From assembly GCF_002135435.1 (NCBI RefSeq), contig NZ_NEGK01000008.1, positions 1-64,000 on the forward strand: a stretch of DNA of 64,000 bases, given 5' to 3'. The translations under genes and the position numbers were made by a program. This document shows, one piece after another, positions 55,701 through 63,040 of this stretch. Within the stretch, counting starts at the first letter, position 1. Each line of letters opens with the position of its first letter. Below the pieces are notes generated by a model. That model saw only the letters and a list, made by a program, of their open reading frames with translations, did not search any database and was not told the DNA's origin. This DNA comes from Acinetobacter sp. ANC 3813. Lineage in GTDB: Bacteria; Pseudomonadota; Gammaproteobacteria; Pseudomonadales; Moraxellaceae.

Positions 55701-56106
55701 GCGAGTTGTTTAATATCGTGCCTTCTTGCCCGACATCAAACTGTGTATAGGTGTTTCGGGAAACCCCGCCAGCGCTTGGCGTTTGAATATTCACTTGCGT
55801 GAGGCCATTGCTGCTGTTCAGAATGGTCGCCTGCTGTGAATTCGGTGCAGACTTATCGGCAATAATCTGAGTATTCGCCATACTGCTCAGCGGCACGGTA
55901 TACACCATTGCGCCCAATAAACTGACCACTGCAAAATTCAGCGGATTGAGTTTTTTTAACGTTTGAGGGGTAAATTGCGGCGTATCTGCAGCGCGGATGG
56001 CCTCACTTTGTCCAGCCGTCTTGCTGCGGCTTTTCACAATTTCCGCAACAGCAATAAACATGCCGCGCGCTTGGCTAAAAATAATACGATAGCAATTCTT
56101 ATTCAC
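46759..56106 (-). CDS. cdiA: CdiA-like filamentous haemagglutinin exoprotein, two-partner secretion
   Basis: This 3115-residue surface protein has the extended signal region at 1-24 (MNKNCYRIIFSQARGMFIAV), a hydrophobic core at about 55-77, the TPS secretion domain from about 80 with the NPSG motif near residue 205, long haemagglutinin repeats (many NN-Q-G-L units, residues about 330-1130), further FHA repeats to about 2600, and VENN at 2879. The last 237 residues form the variable C-terminal module: it is Gly/Ala-rich with hydrophobic stretches and no nuclease-type motif that I recognise. It is preceded by cdiB, 65 bases upstream. Function in contact-dependent inhibition versus adhesion cannot be decided. 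Confidence 0.88.
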   Translation of the reverse strand: MNKNCYRIIFSQARGMFIAVAEIVKSRSKTAGQSEAIRAADTPQFTPQTLKKLNPLNFAVVSLLGAMVYTVPLSSMANTQIIADKSAPNSQQATILNSSNGLTQVNIQTPSAGGVSRNTYTQFDVGQEGTILNNSRNNTHSQLGGWVQGNPWLSKGEAKVILNEVNSSNPSQLKGYLEVAGKSAQVVIANPSGLVCDGCGVINADRFSLAAGQAVVNQGYLESFRVRDGQVTIEGKGLNGSLTPYTDIYARALNVNAGLYANELTAVLGQNDIQVKGQTAPQVQAVSGQSSTQTSKPDFALDVAQLGGMYAGKIFLVGTEQGLGVRNAGSINTTAAQMTLNANGDLVNSGNIIANKGQLDVQAKNIANSGNISSAASQVALQSQRLDNSGTISSADELKLQQKNIQNTGLINAARVAIDADSLSNSGKIQQTGAQALKLQAEKISNTAGKMGVIATASSGGSTGGTGSTGGTTDPVAEQPVNQAQDGGSLNVTDSSDLPVKTYESGYLEVKNLNNDSGSIEANGGIDVTSQSGLNNDHGKMALGKLTLSGAELNNQSGQLSVREADIQTDTINNQKGQLYASQSLKAKAQVLNNQSGSIEAVDLLDLDSTSTHNAQGEIASQQQLSLNGQSIVNNTGAIFSEKGSVTIKASSQLNNTHGQIQAKQQLTAQTAQLSNMQGQLTAQTLSLKSKNIQNAEGLLQAEDSLVIDANGGILNNQNSGAQGGILAKQDISIQNAAEIQNQQGLIGSQKATDLQSDQLQNQQGQILSGTDLNIQAQLVQNQTGLMQSGNDLKIKADTLNNSASTTQGSHISAGGDLTIHALKVDNSGTNTTQSQGLDAKTIQIEAQSLNNTQGTLRAEQLAKLNIENDLNNQKGLISSQHSADISGEQLKLDNSQGLIAAQDSLKLTTSADLENAGQLVSLKDAEIQAKNIRNAQGAEIFADNNLKLQASVIENSGSLTAGQQLISNSESLLNTATGQILASHVQLKATDRILNQGLINADWTELRTNTLTNQGARIYGTDVSIQADTLNNEADATGKAAVLASRQDMHLGVQQLNNKANVQDYDSRNIISSGRDLVIGGELNTQGQAIGEAVYIYNGSSLIEAQNDLFIYTKELLNRSENFDVVPMLSSTRHVYGYQDHSTGEIIALEDIASTRYRGRNSDILVLTLKDGREYEVFNRFEYDEKIFVPKVIANTPAQIISGHNLLIDASSKISNDQSQILAGNILHLENAEIKHIKEPTVETTVFENAKKQFYRITKKKRNKLGGHYEARATDDMVFAPEPENKPVFIDEAENGSNKVIRYSTEAEQAQQAGKDLSGALNTDATAAKTQQSDTSVNLQQTENEQIRAVSDEAFKVPNNALYSVNPDSQASYWLETDPAYANYQNWLSSDYMVQALGLNPANMQKRIGDGYYEQRLVQDQIAQLTGFRYLSGYESNETQYKALMNNGLSFAKQFNLTAGVALTAAQIAQLTTDIVWLEEKTVRLPNGESVKALVPAVYVRSREGDLTGDGSLIAAEKVSIISKGDVLSSATIAGRQAVDLKAENLELLNGRIQSNEVSLQTDKNTVLQGGQIKAGQSLSIDAGENLTLATSTEKSENAIGKNYFTKETVGRVAGLYVGQASGQNSDTENLSTTVVLRSGGNTQLNGAQIVNANGATQIAALGDVKLDTVQLSKIEKSYNDSKHFLNDSRTEELGTRIQSQGNVLVQGQDISARAVNIDSKNGTTALLAKNDLNISEGSTSLDYEAMDYEKSRGLLSKKSTQTYYANQQNTAVASNITGKNIVLDAGRDIAVQGSQIKADDAAHITAGNNINIVAAKNQSAQQSEVIKKKSGFSASLSDGVASVGYGKSNANIQQENTAETLTQSVISSGQGNTVIAAAKDLTTEAALIQSGKDLTLQGQNVDLNAGTASSNQQLQVQSKNSGLAVGITYNPIDAAVSAYKKSSDNTEFSDSAVGQVMSHAEAVNKAAQAATTAVVVTGGSQKSTQNSNYSTTQAVVTQAEAQGNLNIIATEGSIRSQGAQLSAEGDALLHAKDNIHLSYATDTESQTSKSKQSGFSIDNRDKFAPAGVYNNKNQGLGNIDSVTGTQLSAGGKSTLQTTQGDVNIIASSVASEGDVNILAARYVNILSAQNTKSQAESSSNKGIGSAQISDTEQFFGYMKGNSQSSSNDIEQQRSQVGSLDGNVNIQAGNDYLQQSADLVAKQDVNIDAKSIQVLENHNSGSASQSSKDLKVGLFKRISSPILDLLGSADKAAKSKADDRTQALQAVAAGAQAYQSYSDIQGGALFKAEAGIGFSTSSNQQNSSYANSQENKITAGRDVNLNSTAGDIHLQNTQVTANDAIRLNSAKDIILESGQSQAKADGKNSNAGASIGYGASVGAQTGAYIYAEVGYGKGSNHSSSNTHTQTVLNAENISLNSKGDTTLQGAKAEANRIDVNAGGELNVISTQDSADQKIKQTNAGGRVQASFGTAWQASGNVSSSKAEGSSNSVNEQSGLFAGDGGYHVKADSVDLQGGAIVSTANKENNDLTAISLMFSNLENQSAYDAKSVSLSGGTVLGKADSSTQTPQPTSNTNWRDGTSFSPSLPQSDSEKDSSTTYATLSAGQINIGGKDTTVEALSIYSDATSANRKVDTLPNLQDILDQQKTVADATSTITAAARTYNQNQQKKAEQEKNAEKQKILNEINQNPVAKEHYENLDAAKKEDYLRQYSPSYADASLLNQDWGMGGGNSRALNAVTLAVTGALGGQIDIQVATNALAPYAAQMIGSKYGHGEDKNTAAQLASHAILGATLAYINGGNLVAGGSAAVAAESAAIYLTNEYIDQKEYQNEKGEFEPNLLPESVKNQIRDLTAAIGAVVGGTIGDSAFEAQLAGVVGQNAVENNEMGIFPVNPKRMESAQSLAEYGIKEGWSSDKLQKEVSKELRGRDPQGEAYVGAIVNGSVVIASVTPLGSGYRIYQGGKWVFYTAKQVAGSAALRNTVKSAMLNGTISGGISAASGDDVQGIIANTAFGAATGSVSNLNKGFQTIKGQAALAGASNLGAQFVSNKYRDKDQQLDMNWANAAAAVIIGGAGTKLQKLGYPAQSSTVVIPSMALNAATAGNSPKLPEQQSKKNDKK

Positions 56107-56171
56107 AGCAATTTACCCTTCAATCTTTATATTTTTTTCAATGTTTTTTTAAAACAGCTTGGACTAAAAAA

Positions 56172-57917
56172 TCAATACATCCAGTTCAGGCTAAAGCCGG
56201 TGGTGTAATCATCTGTTTTAAAGCCATCCGGTTTTTTCAGCGGCGCGCCGGCAAAGATGTCATAGCTGACTGATTTCAGTACTTGACCACGTAATCCCAC
56301 CACAGCGCCCATCAAGCTGGTACCCGCTAAAGGGTTCGGTTCATGTGCGGTCTGCCCGCCGACTTCGCCATAATCCACACCGGCATACCATTGCATGGGC
56401 AGCTTAGGAATCGAACCGCTCAATTCATTGCGCACTAAAAAGCCGTTATCGGCCATCAGAGTTTGTTCACCGTCAAAGCCGCGCACGGTATAGCGGTTGC
56501 CAATCGAGAAACGGTCTTGCGGGGTCAGCGGCTTTTGGCTGTGCTGCATGCGCCATTCTGCTAAATACTGCAGGTTTTGATTGCCTGCTTTGAACGGCAC
56601 TTGCAGGCTGGCATTGCCTTGCCAAATGCCGACATGTGTATAGGCTTCACCAAACTGTTCTTCTGGCGCTGGCATCGCTGAAAATGCGCCTGTGCCGCGT
56701 TTATAGGTTACTGATCCGTTCAGCGTTGCATTGGACAGATACTCGGTATGCGCCAAGCTGGCCTGCCAGCCCGCTGTTTGGCGTCGCTGCACTTCAACTT
56801 CGACATCTTCAATAAAGTTTTTTGATTCACGCGCCCAGCCGCCAACAGAGGCCGTGGTTTTACGGTGTGAATCGCGGTAAATCACACGGGATACGTCTGC
56901 GCTGACCAGCCTGCTTTCGCCGCTGTATTCATAGCTTTGATTGGCACCGGCCACAGTCTGGTGATAATCCGACTGGCTTAAGCTGGTGCTGAGCAGCCAA
57001 TAATTCAGCGGTATGCTATAACTAAGGTAATAGCCGTCAGAGCCGCGCTTGCCTGAATCGCCGCCGCCCAAATCATGGTTATAGCTGGCGAAGAATAAGT
57101 CATTCGCTGTTAAAAGATGGTCTAAAGACAGGGTTGCCGTGCCCTGATATTTGCCTGTCGATTCTGAACCGGCATCATCAATGCCTAAATGAATGCGGTA
57201 GGGCTTAGTCTGCTGCCAAGCTAGCTCCAAGTCGCTGTAGCCTGGTTCGCTACGCTGGGCAGCGGGCTGAATTTTAAAATCGGCTTCTACGGTCGGCACG
57301 CGCTTAAAGTTTTCTAAGCCCTGCTCTATATCGCGCACATTTAAAATATCGCCTGATTTCACCGGCAGTGCATTGAATTTATGCGCACGTTTTGACGTAC
57401 CTTCAGCAAATTGAATTTGGTCAACTTTACCTGCAATGACCTGCAGCTGAATTTCGCCTGAAGCAATATTTTGCTGCGGCAACAGTACGCGTGTGGTGAC
57501 ATAGCCACGGCTGATGATTCTGTTTTGAATCAGATCCAGCGCTTGGTTCAATCCTTTCACACCAATGCAGCGGCCAATTAAATTGTGTTCGCCCTGAATG
57601 ACTGGACGCATGGCGAAAGTAAATTCACGGGCATCTTCACCGGTTAAAATAAATTTTTTTATTTCAAAACAGATGTTTTCACTGTGGGATTTTAAGTATT
57701 GAAGCTGAGGCTGGTTTTGCAGTGTTTTTTCTAAGCCAGTCTGAACATTGGCTTGCGGCTGCAATTGCTTTTCCAGCGCTTGGTCACGCTGTAATTGACG
57801 GTTAAATTGATCTGCAACAACAGGTTCAGGTAAAGGTTGGTTAGCAAAAGCTAGAGAATGAATAGAAAGGCCCGCAATCAATGTTATAGTTATTTTTTGG
57901 TGCTCTATAGAAAACAT
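56172..57917 (-). CDS. cdiB: CdiB-type outer-membrane transporter (Omp85/TpsB)
   Basis: This 581-residue TpsB transporter has a signal peptide (MFSIEHQKITITLIAGLSIH, then SLAFA), a periplasmic coil, two POTRA domains (FEIKKFILTGEDAREF; GYVTTRVLLPQQNIASGEIQ) and a 16-strand barrel with the loop-6 motif VRGF (YTVRGFDGEQ). It ends in an aromatic residue-rich strand (FSLNWMY). It exports the adjacent CdiA across the outer membrane. Its base composition is more G+C-rich than the surrounding intergenic regions. The gene order cdiB-cdiA-immunity is conserved. Confidence 0.92.
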   Translation of the reverse strand: MFSIEHQKITITLIAGLSIHSLAFANQPLPEPVVADQFNRQLQRDQALEKQLQPQANVQTGLEKTLQNQPQLQYLKSHSENICFEIKKFILTGEDAREFTFAMRPVIQGEHNLIGRCIGVKGLNQALDLIQNRIISRGYVTTRVLLPQQNIASGEIQLQVIAGKVDQIQFAEGTSKRAHKFNALPVKSGDILNVRDIEQGLENFKRVPTVEADFKIQPAAQRSEPGYSDLELAWQQTKPYRIHLGIDDAGSESTGKYQGTATLSLDHLLTANDLFFASYNHDLGGGDSGKRGSDGYYLSYSIPLNYWLLSTSLSQSDYHQTVAGANQSYEYSGESRLVSADVSRVIYRDSHRKTTASVGGWARESKNFIEDVEVEVQRRQTAGWQASLAHTEYLSNATLNGSVTYKRGTGAFSAMPAPEEQFGEAYTHVGIWQGNASLQVPFKAGNQNLQYLAEWRMQHSQKPLTPQDRFSIGNRYTVRGFDGEQTLMADNGFLVRNELSGSIPKLPMQWYAGVDYGEVGGQTAHEPNPLAGTSLMGAVVGLRGQVLKSVSYDIFAGAPLKKPDGFKTDDYTTGFSLNWMY

Positions 57918-59084
57918 CTTGATTTCAAAATTATAAAAAAAATGAAAAATACATGATTATTCACACAAAATCAGTAACAAAAGGCACCTGTTTGTTAAAG
58001 TTATGTTAACGAATTCAATAAATTGATGACTATTTAATCACATTATTAAGTAAAATTTAATAGTAATTTTAATTATAAAAAACAGCTTTATTGTTCAGTT
58101 TTACCACTATTGGATTTGAAATTTACAAACAAAGCAATTCCTCTAATATTTACATCAATACTTGCTTTAGATGTTTTTAAAATTACATATTTAATTATTA
58201 TTTTCTTTTAAAGCAAATGAAGGCTTGGTCGCATAAAAGCAACCTAAAACATTGAAAACTTGTCCATTTAAATACATCATAAATAAAAAGGCAGAATCAC
58301 AATAACTCTGCTTTTAAAATACCAATAAGGATCTTCAACCTAAGAGGTATACAGAAGTACTATTATTTCATTCTACTGTTTTCTTTTTAAAAATAATAAA
58401 TAAGTTACGTCAAATCAAAACGCTTCAGTAATCATTTTTTAGCAAAGGATCAGGCAAACTTCAAAATCAAATCTGCCCACAAATGCCTGAATACGCTTGA
58501 TATAGAGCATTAATTTGAAATTGATTTAACAAGCTAAATCGTCCAAAAATATAAATTAATTTAATTGGAAGTAGTATTAATTGAACTCAAACACTAACTA
58601 ATTAATTTCAAATATATTTTAATGAACAAAAAAATCATTGACCTAATTTGTACCCAAATTAGATTAAGTATATTGATTCACTTTCAAATCTATTTCAAAT
58701 CCAAATTCAGGATTTGAAATAGCATACGTAATTGTACCAACATTGAGCGTACTATAAAATAGTATATTATAACATATTTTGATGAAATATTCTTTTAGAC
58801 ACATACAGGACAAGGCAATCTTTGAAATTATTAATGACTTAAAAAATAAATTTGATCAATATCATTCAATTTATTAAAAGGGTAATACAATTTAATGACG
58901 ATTAGAGTCCGTAGTATGAAGGGCTTTTTAAGTGTTATCTGTACATCTCCAGATGCTCTCACAATAAGCCAGCCATTCAGATTAAGAAATCATTTAATTA
59001 CACTTGGTTAGGGTTATATATCCTAGATACCGTTATTTTAGGCTGTTTGTTGCCAATAATATGGTGCATTAAAAAATTTTTCTG
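57918..59084. other. AT-rich gene-free stretch of about 1.17 kb upstream of cdiB
   Basis: I see no supportable gene in this region. It is strikingly AT-rich, with many short stop-laden frames. A weak hairpin with T-run lies near 58290-58315 (AAAAGGCAGA / TCTGCTTTT, one bulge). The cdiB promoter must be at its left end. A protein-like stretch near 58490-58550 (minus strand, LLNQFQINALYQAYSGICGQ) could be a relic but is too short to name. Confidence 0.6.
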
Positions 59085-60782
59085 TTACTTCCAATTTTTA
59101 AGCTTAGATGTCTGTCCAATACCAACATTAAAACTGTTGGTTGGATCAAGTTTTTCATAATGGTTTTTCAGCGCAGGCTTAGCCACATATAAATGCCCAA
59201 CATTATGCTCTGCGGGATATTCAGCGCCACGGTCATCTAACAAATGCCACATTGCATGTTCCATCGTTAAAGGATCAACCCCTTTTTTAACGATATAATC
59301 TTGGTGGAATACATGACATAGAAAATGTCCGTAATACAGTTTATGTAAAATCTGCTCATCCATTTCTTTAGGTAAAGTTTCGACCCATTCACGATCATTA
59401 CGGCGAAGCGCGATATCCAGTGCAACAATGTCTTCAACTTCAGATAGGTGTGTATCACGATAGCGAATCGCAGCACCAGCCACCGCAAAACGATGTAAAA
59501 AAGCTTTACGCCCTTCATCATTATCACAAAGGAAGTAATTCCCCGTGGTATGACTGGCAAAGTATTGTTTGAAGAACGTTGCAACAGATTCTACATCTTG
59601 ATTTTCAATACGCAGTATCAAATGATGCTCATACAAATCACGGAAATCATTCATCCTTTTCGGTAAATGCGACGGTAAAAATTTTGTCAGTAACTGCAAA
59701 AACTTATCTGTAAGACCGCGCATATTCCATTTTTCAAGATAACCATCAACCTTGTCTTTCATCGCAAATGCAGCAGGCACTTTCGCTGTACCGAATTTCT
59801 CAATAAACATAAAGGTATCTTTGCCGTATTCCGCACCAATGTCATAGGCAATACGATGAATGTATTCGCCTGCAATCGGAATACGTGGCAAATCTTTCAG
59901 CAAGAAACGACGAATTTCTGTTAAATCCTCTTGGGAATTACTGCCCACATAAAACACTTGGCTTGGAATTTTCTCAAAGGTATCTAAACGCACTGCAAAC
60001 ACACAGACTTTACCAGCTGAACCTGATGCTTCAAATAAACGGGAAGGATCGGCATTAAAACGTGCAGGAGTGTTTTCATCAACCTGCGACACATCTTTGA
60101 TATAACGTTGGTCTGATGCACAGCACTGGCTTTCATTTTTAATATCACTAATTTGATATTTTTGTTTTTCCAAATTCAATAAGATCTCTTCGGGAGACTG
60201 CCCCAAATTCACTTCTAAATGATTGATTAATTCAAGCTGACCTAGATCATTCACTCGTGCATATAAAGCAAGTTCTGTATAAGCAGGGCCACGGCGTACC
60301 AATGCTCCACCAGAGTTGTTACACACGCCACCTAAAACTGATGCACCAATACAGGATGAACCAATCACGGAATGCGGTTCACGATTAAAGCCAGCCAATT
60401 CTTTTTCTAAACAATCTAACGTTGCGCCTGGTAAACAAATCACTTGCTTACCCTCGTTAATCACCTGAATACCATTTAAACGGCGGGTGCTCATCAACAA
60501 CACGGGACGGTCATAATCATCGCCGAATGGGGTTGAACCACCTGTGAGTCCTGTATTGGCAGCTTGCATAATCACGATACAATCAGCATCGACTGCTATT
60601 TGCAACACTTGCCATTGTTCCAGCAAAGACCCTGGCGCCACCACTGCCAGCACTTGACCAGAGCCATAGCGACGACCTTGGCGATACAAACGCGTCTCTT
60701 GTTCATCGGTTAATACATGATTTTTGCCGACAATATCAATCAATGTTTGAATAGTGTGTTGAGAAGCAAATGAAGCTGACAT
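59085..60782 (-). CDS. dld: D-lactate dehydrogenase (quinone), Dld
   Basis: This 565-residue FAD-dependent membrane-associated enzyme oxidises D-lactate to pyruvate and passes electrons to quinone. The FAD-binding part has IMQAANTGLTGGSTPFGDDY and GSSCIGASVLGGVCNNSGGA; the C-terminal membrane-binding and cap domain includes EHHLILRIEN and the FHQDYIVKKG region. Its length matches E. coli Dld. It is last in the lldP-lldR-lldD-dld order but is separated from lldD by 342 bases with a hairpin, so it may have its own promoter. Confidence 0.95.
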   Translation of the reverse strand: MSASFASQHTIQTLIDIVGKNHVLTDEQETRLYRQGRRYGSGQVLAVVAPGSLLEQWQVLQIAVDADCIVIMQAANTGLTGGSTPFGDDYDRPVLLMSTRRLNGIQVINEGKQVICLPGATLDCLEKELAGFNREPHSVIGSSCIGASVLGGVCNNSGGALVRRGPAYTELALYARVNDLGQLELINHLEVNLGQSPEEILLNLEKQKYQISDIKNESQCCASDQRYIKDVSQVDENTPARFNADPSRLFEASGSAGKVCVFAVRLDTFEKIPSQVFYVGSNSQEDLTEIRRFLLKDLPRIPIAGEYIHRIAYDIGAEYGKDTFMFIEKFGTAKVPAAFAMKDKVDGYLEKWNMRGLTDKFLQLLTKFLPSHLPKRMNDFRDLYEHHLILRIENQDVESVATFFKQYFASHTTGNYFLCDNDEGRKAFLHRFAVAGAAIRYRDTHLSEVEDIVALDIALRRNDREWVETLPKEMDEQILHKLYYGHFLCHVFHQDYIVKKGVDPLTMEHAMWHLLDDRGAEYPAEHNVGHLYVAKPALKNHYEKLDPTNSFNVGIGQTSKLKNWK

Positions 60783-61124
60783 CGTTTAAATCCTGTATCA
60801 CTGAATCAATCTTAGTGAAGATCAATTCAAATTAATTTTAGACTTGAAGCAAAAAATGAAGCGTGAGTGCTCAATAAAGTCTTTCGTTGCTGTTTGAGAC
60901 AGACTTAATTTCAACTAAAAATATATTTCGACAAAAAAATCTACGAAATCAAGTAATCTGTTTTGTTCTTTTACTAATTCAACAATCGTTAAATTGTTTT
61001 GCTTACTTTTACCGAAACAAAAGTAAGCTATGAATAATTATAAGAGTTGAATGATCACGGCAAGGACTCTGCCATAAGATATTCTTTAAAAAAAACTTAA
61101 TGTTAAAGAAGTACACTGAGCTTC
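60783..61124. other. lldD-dld intergenic region with stem-loop
   Basis: There is no gene in these 342 bases. It contains a perfect 10-bp hairpin (61001-61028) and AT-rich sequence that may contain the dld promoter. Confidence 0.6.
61001..61028. repeat. 10-bp perfect hairpin between lldD and dld
   Basis: GCTTACTTTT (61001-61010) pairs with AAAAGTAAGC (61019-61028) around ACCGAAAC. It lacks a T-run on the minus strand, so it is more likely a small dispersed palindrome or mRNA-stability element than a terminator. Confidence 0.6.
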
Positions 61125-62276
61125 TTAACTTAGCTCTCTTTCCAATCTCACTAAACAATCCGATGTAATATCAGCAATGGCTTTTGCACCAGTCAGCGTC
61201 ATTGCCACACGCATTTCTTTCTCAATCAAATCCAGTAAATTACTCACACCTGCACCGCCTGCAGCCCCCAGTGCATATACAAATGCACGTCCAAGCATGC
61301 AGGTATCTGCACCCATCGCCAGCATACGCACCACATCAAGACCGTTACGAATACCCGAATCTGCTAAGATTTTAATGTCCCCTTTAACCGCATCTACAAT
61401 TGGAGGAAGCGCACGAGCAGAAGACAAAACACCATCGAGCTGACGACCACCGTGATTCGATACTACAATACCATCTGCGCCAAAACGCACTGCATCTTTG
61501 GCATCTTCAGGATCTAAAATTCCCTTAATCACCATTGGACCATCCCAATAATCACGAATCCACTCAAGATCTTTCCAAGAAATCGAAGGATCGAAGTTAT
61601 TGCCCAGCCAACCGATATAATCTTCCAGACCTGTCGGCTTACCCAAATATTTTGAAATATTACCTAAGTCATGTGGACGCCCCAATAAACCAACATTCCA
61701 AGCCCAGTGTGGGTGCATACACGATTGCATATAACGACGCATAGCAGCATTTGTACCACTCATTCCTGAGTGTGCATCACGGTAGCGTGCACCTGGAACT
61801 GGCATATCGACTGTAAATACTAAGGTAGAACATCCTGCTGCTTTAGCACGCTCTAAGGCATTTTTCATAAAGCCACGGTCACGTAGTACATACAATTGAA
61901 ACCACATTGGACGTTGAATTGCAGGTGCTACTTCTTCAATTGGGCAGACAGAAACTGTCGACAAGGTAAATGGAATGCCTTTTTTATCCGCCGCCACAGC
62001 GGCTTGAACTTCACCACGACGTGCATACATCCCTGTTAAACCAACAGGTGAAAGTGCTACTGGCATGGCCAAAGTTTCACCAAACAGTTTCGTTTCTAAG
62101 CTCAGCTCAGACATATCATTCAACACACGCTGACGCAAAGCGATTTTCGATAAATCTTCTACATTGCGCTTTAATGTATATTCCGCATAGGCACCACCGT
62201 CGATGTATTCAAATAAAAATGGTGGTAAACGACGTTTCGCAGCTTCACGATAGTCATTTGCAGAAGAAATAATCAT
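61125..62276 (-). CDS. lldD: L-lactate dehydrogenase (FMN, quinone), LldD
   Basis: This 383-residue FMN enzyme of the 2-hydroxyacid oxidase family oxidises L-lactate to pyruvate at the inner membrane. The catalytic His lies in [14 protein letters not shown]-phosphate motifs are [19 protein letters not shown] and GRAFVYALG, and the N-terminal substrate part has [19 protein letters not shown]. It starts 3 bases after lldR, indicating coupled translation. Transcription is from the lldP side and presumably controlled by LldR. Confidence 0.95.
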   Translation of the reverse strand: MIISSANDYREAAKRRLPPFLFEYIDGGAYAEYTLKRNVEDLSKIALRQRVLNDMSELSLETKLFGETLAMPVALSPVGLTGMYARRGEVQAAVAADKKGIPFTLSTVSVCPIEEVAPAIQRPMWFQLYVLRDRGFMKNALERAKAAGCSTLVFTVDMPVPGARYRDAHSGMSGTNAAMRRYMQSCMHPHWAWNVGLLGRPHDLGNISKYLGKPTGLEDYIGWLGNNFDPSISWKDLEWIRDYWDGPMVIKGILDPEDAKDAVRFGADGIVVSNHGGRQLDGVLSSARALPPIVDAVKGDIKILADSGIRNGLDVVRMLAMGADTCMLGRAFVYALGAAGGAGVSNLLDLIEKEMRVAMTLTGAKAIADITSDCLVRLERELS

Positions 62277-62279
62277 AAC

Positions 62280-63023
62280 TTATGTCCTATTTAATCGACT
62301 CGAACGCTGACGACGAGCTTCTTCTTCATCGATCATACGTACCCGTTGAACAACAAATTCAATATGCCCACAAGCTGTTTTACGTGCAGCCTCTGGGTCT
62401 TGACGCTCAATTGCATCCATTACCTGAAAGTGTTGGTCATACAATTGTTCAAAATGTTGTGGTGTGGTGTAGACTTTACGTCGCCCCAACATCACGTTGT
62501 ATTGCAATAAATCAAACAAACTACGCATCATTTGGATCAGTACCAGGTTGTGGGATGCTTCTGCAATCGCCAAATGAAACTTTGCATCCGCTATTGCCGC
62601 TTGAGCATCATCACCTAAAGCCTGATAATGGCTAATCTGCTCAAAACACTGACGAATATTGCTTAAATCACTAGATGTCGCACGTTGTGCTGCATACCAT
62701 GCTGTACCGCCTTCAAGTACCATCCGAGCTTCTTGCACATCAAAACGATATTCAGGATCTTGATCCATCAAACCTGATAATGGCTCAACAATTTGATAAT
62801 GTGACCAATGTGCAGGCAACTGCTTTAAATAGGTACCTGCACCTGCTTTGCTCTGAATAATTCCTGCGGTGATCAATTGTTGAATTGCCTCACGCAAAGA
62901 GCTACGAGACACACCCAACTGCTCACACAGCTGACGTTCAGCAGGCAAACGTGCTCCGACTTGGATATTGCTTTTTTCTATCAATAAACGTAAACGCTGT
63001 ACCACCTTGTCGGAGACTTTCAT
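62280..63023 (-). CDS. lldR: Lactate-responsive GntR/FadR regulator LldR
   Basis: This regulator has 247 residues from the ATG at 63023 (MKVSDKVVQRLRLLIEKSNI), 17 bases after the lldP stop. An upstream start at 63056 would overlap lldP and add 11 lysine-rich residues. The N-terminal winged helix (RLPAERQLCEQLGVSRSSLR, EAIQQLITAGII) is followed by an FCD effector domain with FHLAIAEASHN. It represses the lld operon in the absence of lactate. Its operator would lie upstream of lldP, outside the window. Confidence 0.93.
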   Translation of the reverse strand: MKVSDKVVQRLRLLIEKSNIQVGARLPAERQLCEQLGVSRSSLREAIQQLITAGIIQSKAGAGTYLKQLPAHWSHYQIVEPLSGLMDQDPEYRFDVQEARMVLEGGTAWYAAQRATSSDLSNIRQCFEQISHYQALGDDAQAAIADAKFHLAIAEASHNLVLIQMMRSLFDLLQYNVMLGRRKVYTTPQHFEQLYDQHFQVMDAIERQDPEAARKTACGHIEFVVQRVRMIDEEEARRQRSSRLNRT

Positions 63024-63040
63024 TTTTTTCCTTAACCGTT

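Noticed and set aside
58749-58768. ACTATAAAATAGT near 58751 as another GntR operator copy
   Set aside because: It is palindromic but has the half-sites in the opposite order (ACTAT then ATAGT) to ATAGTATTACTAT, and lies in AT-rich DNA where such palindromes are expected.
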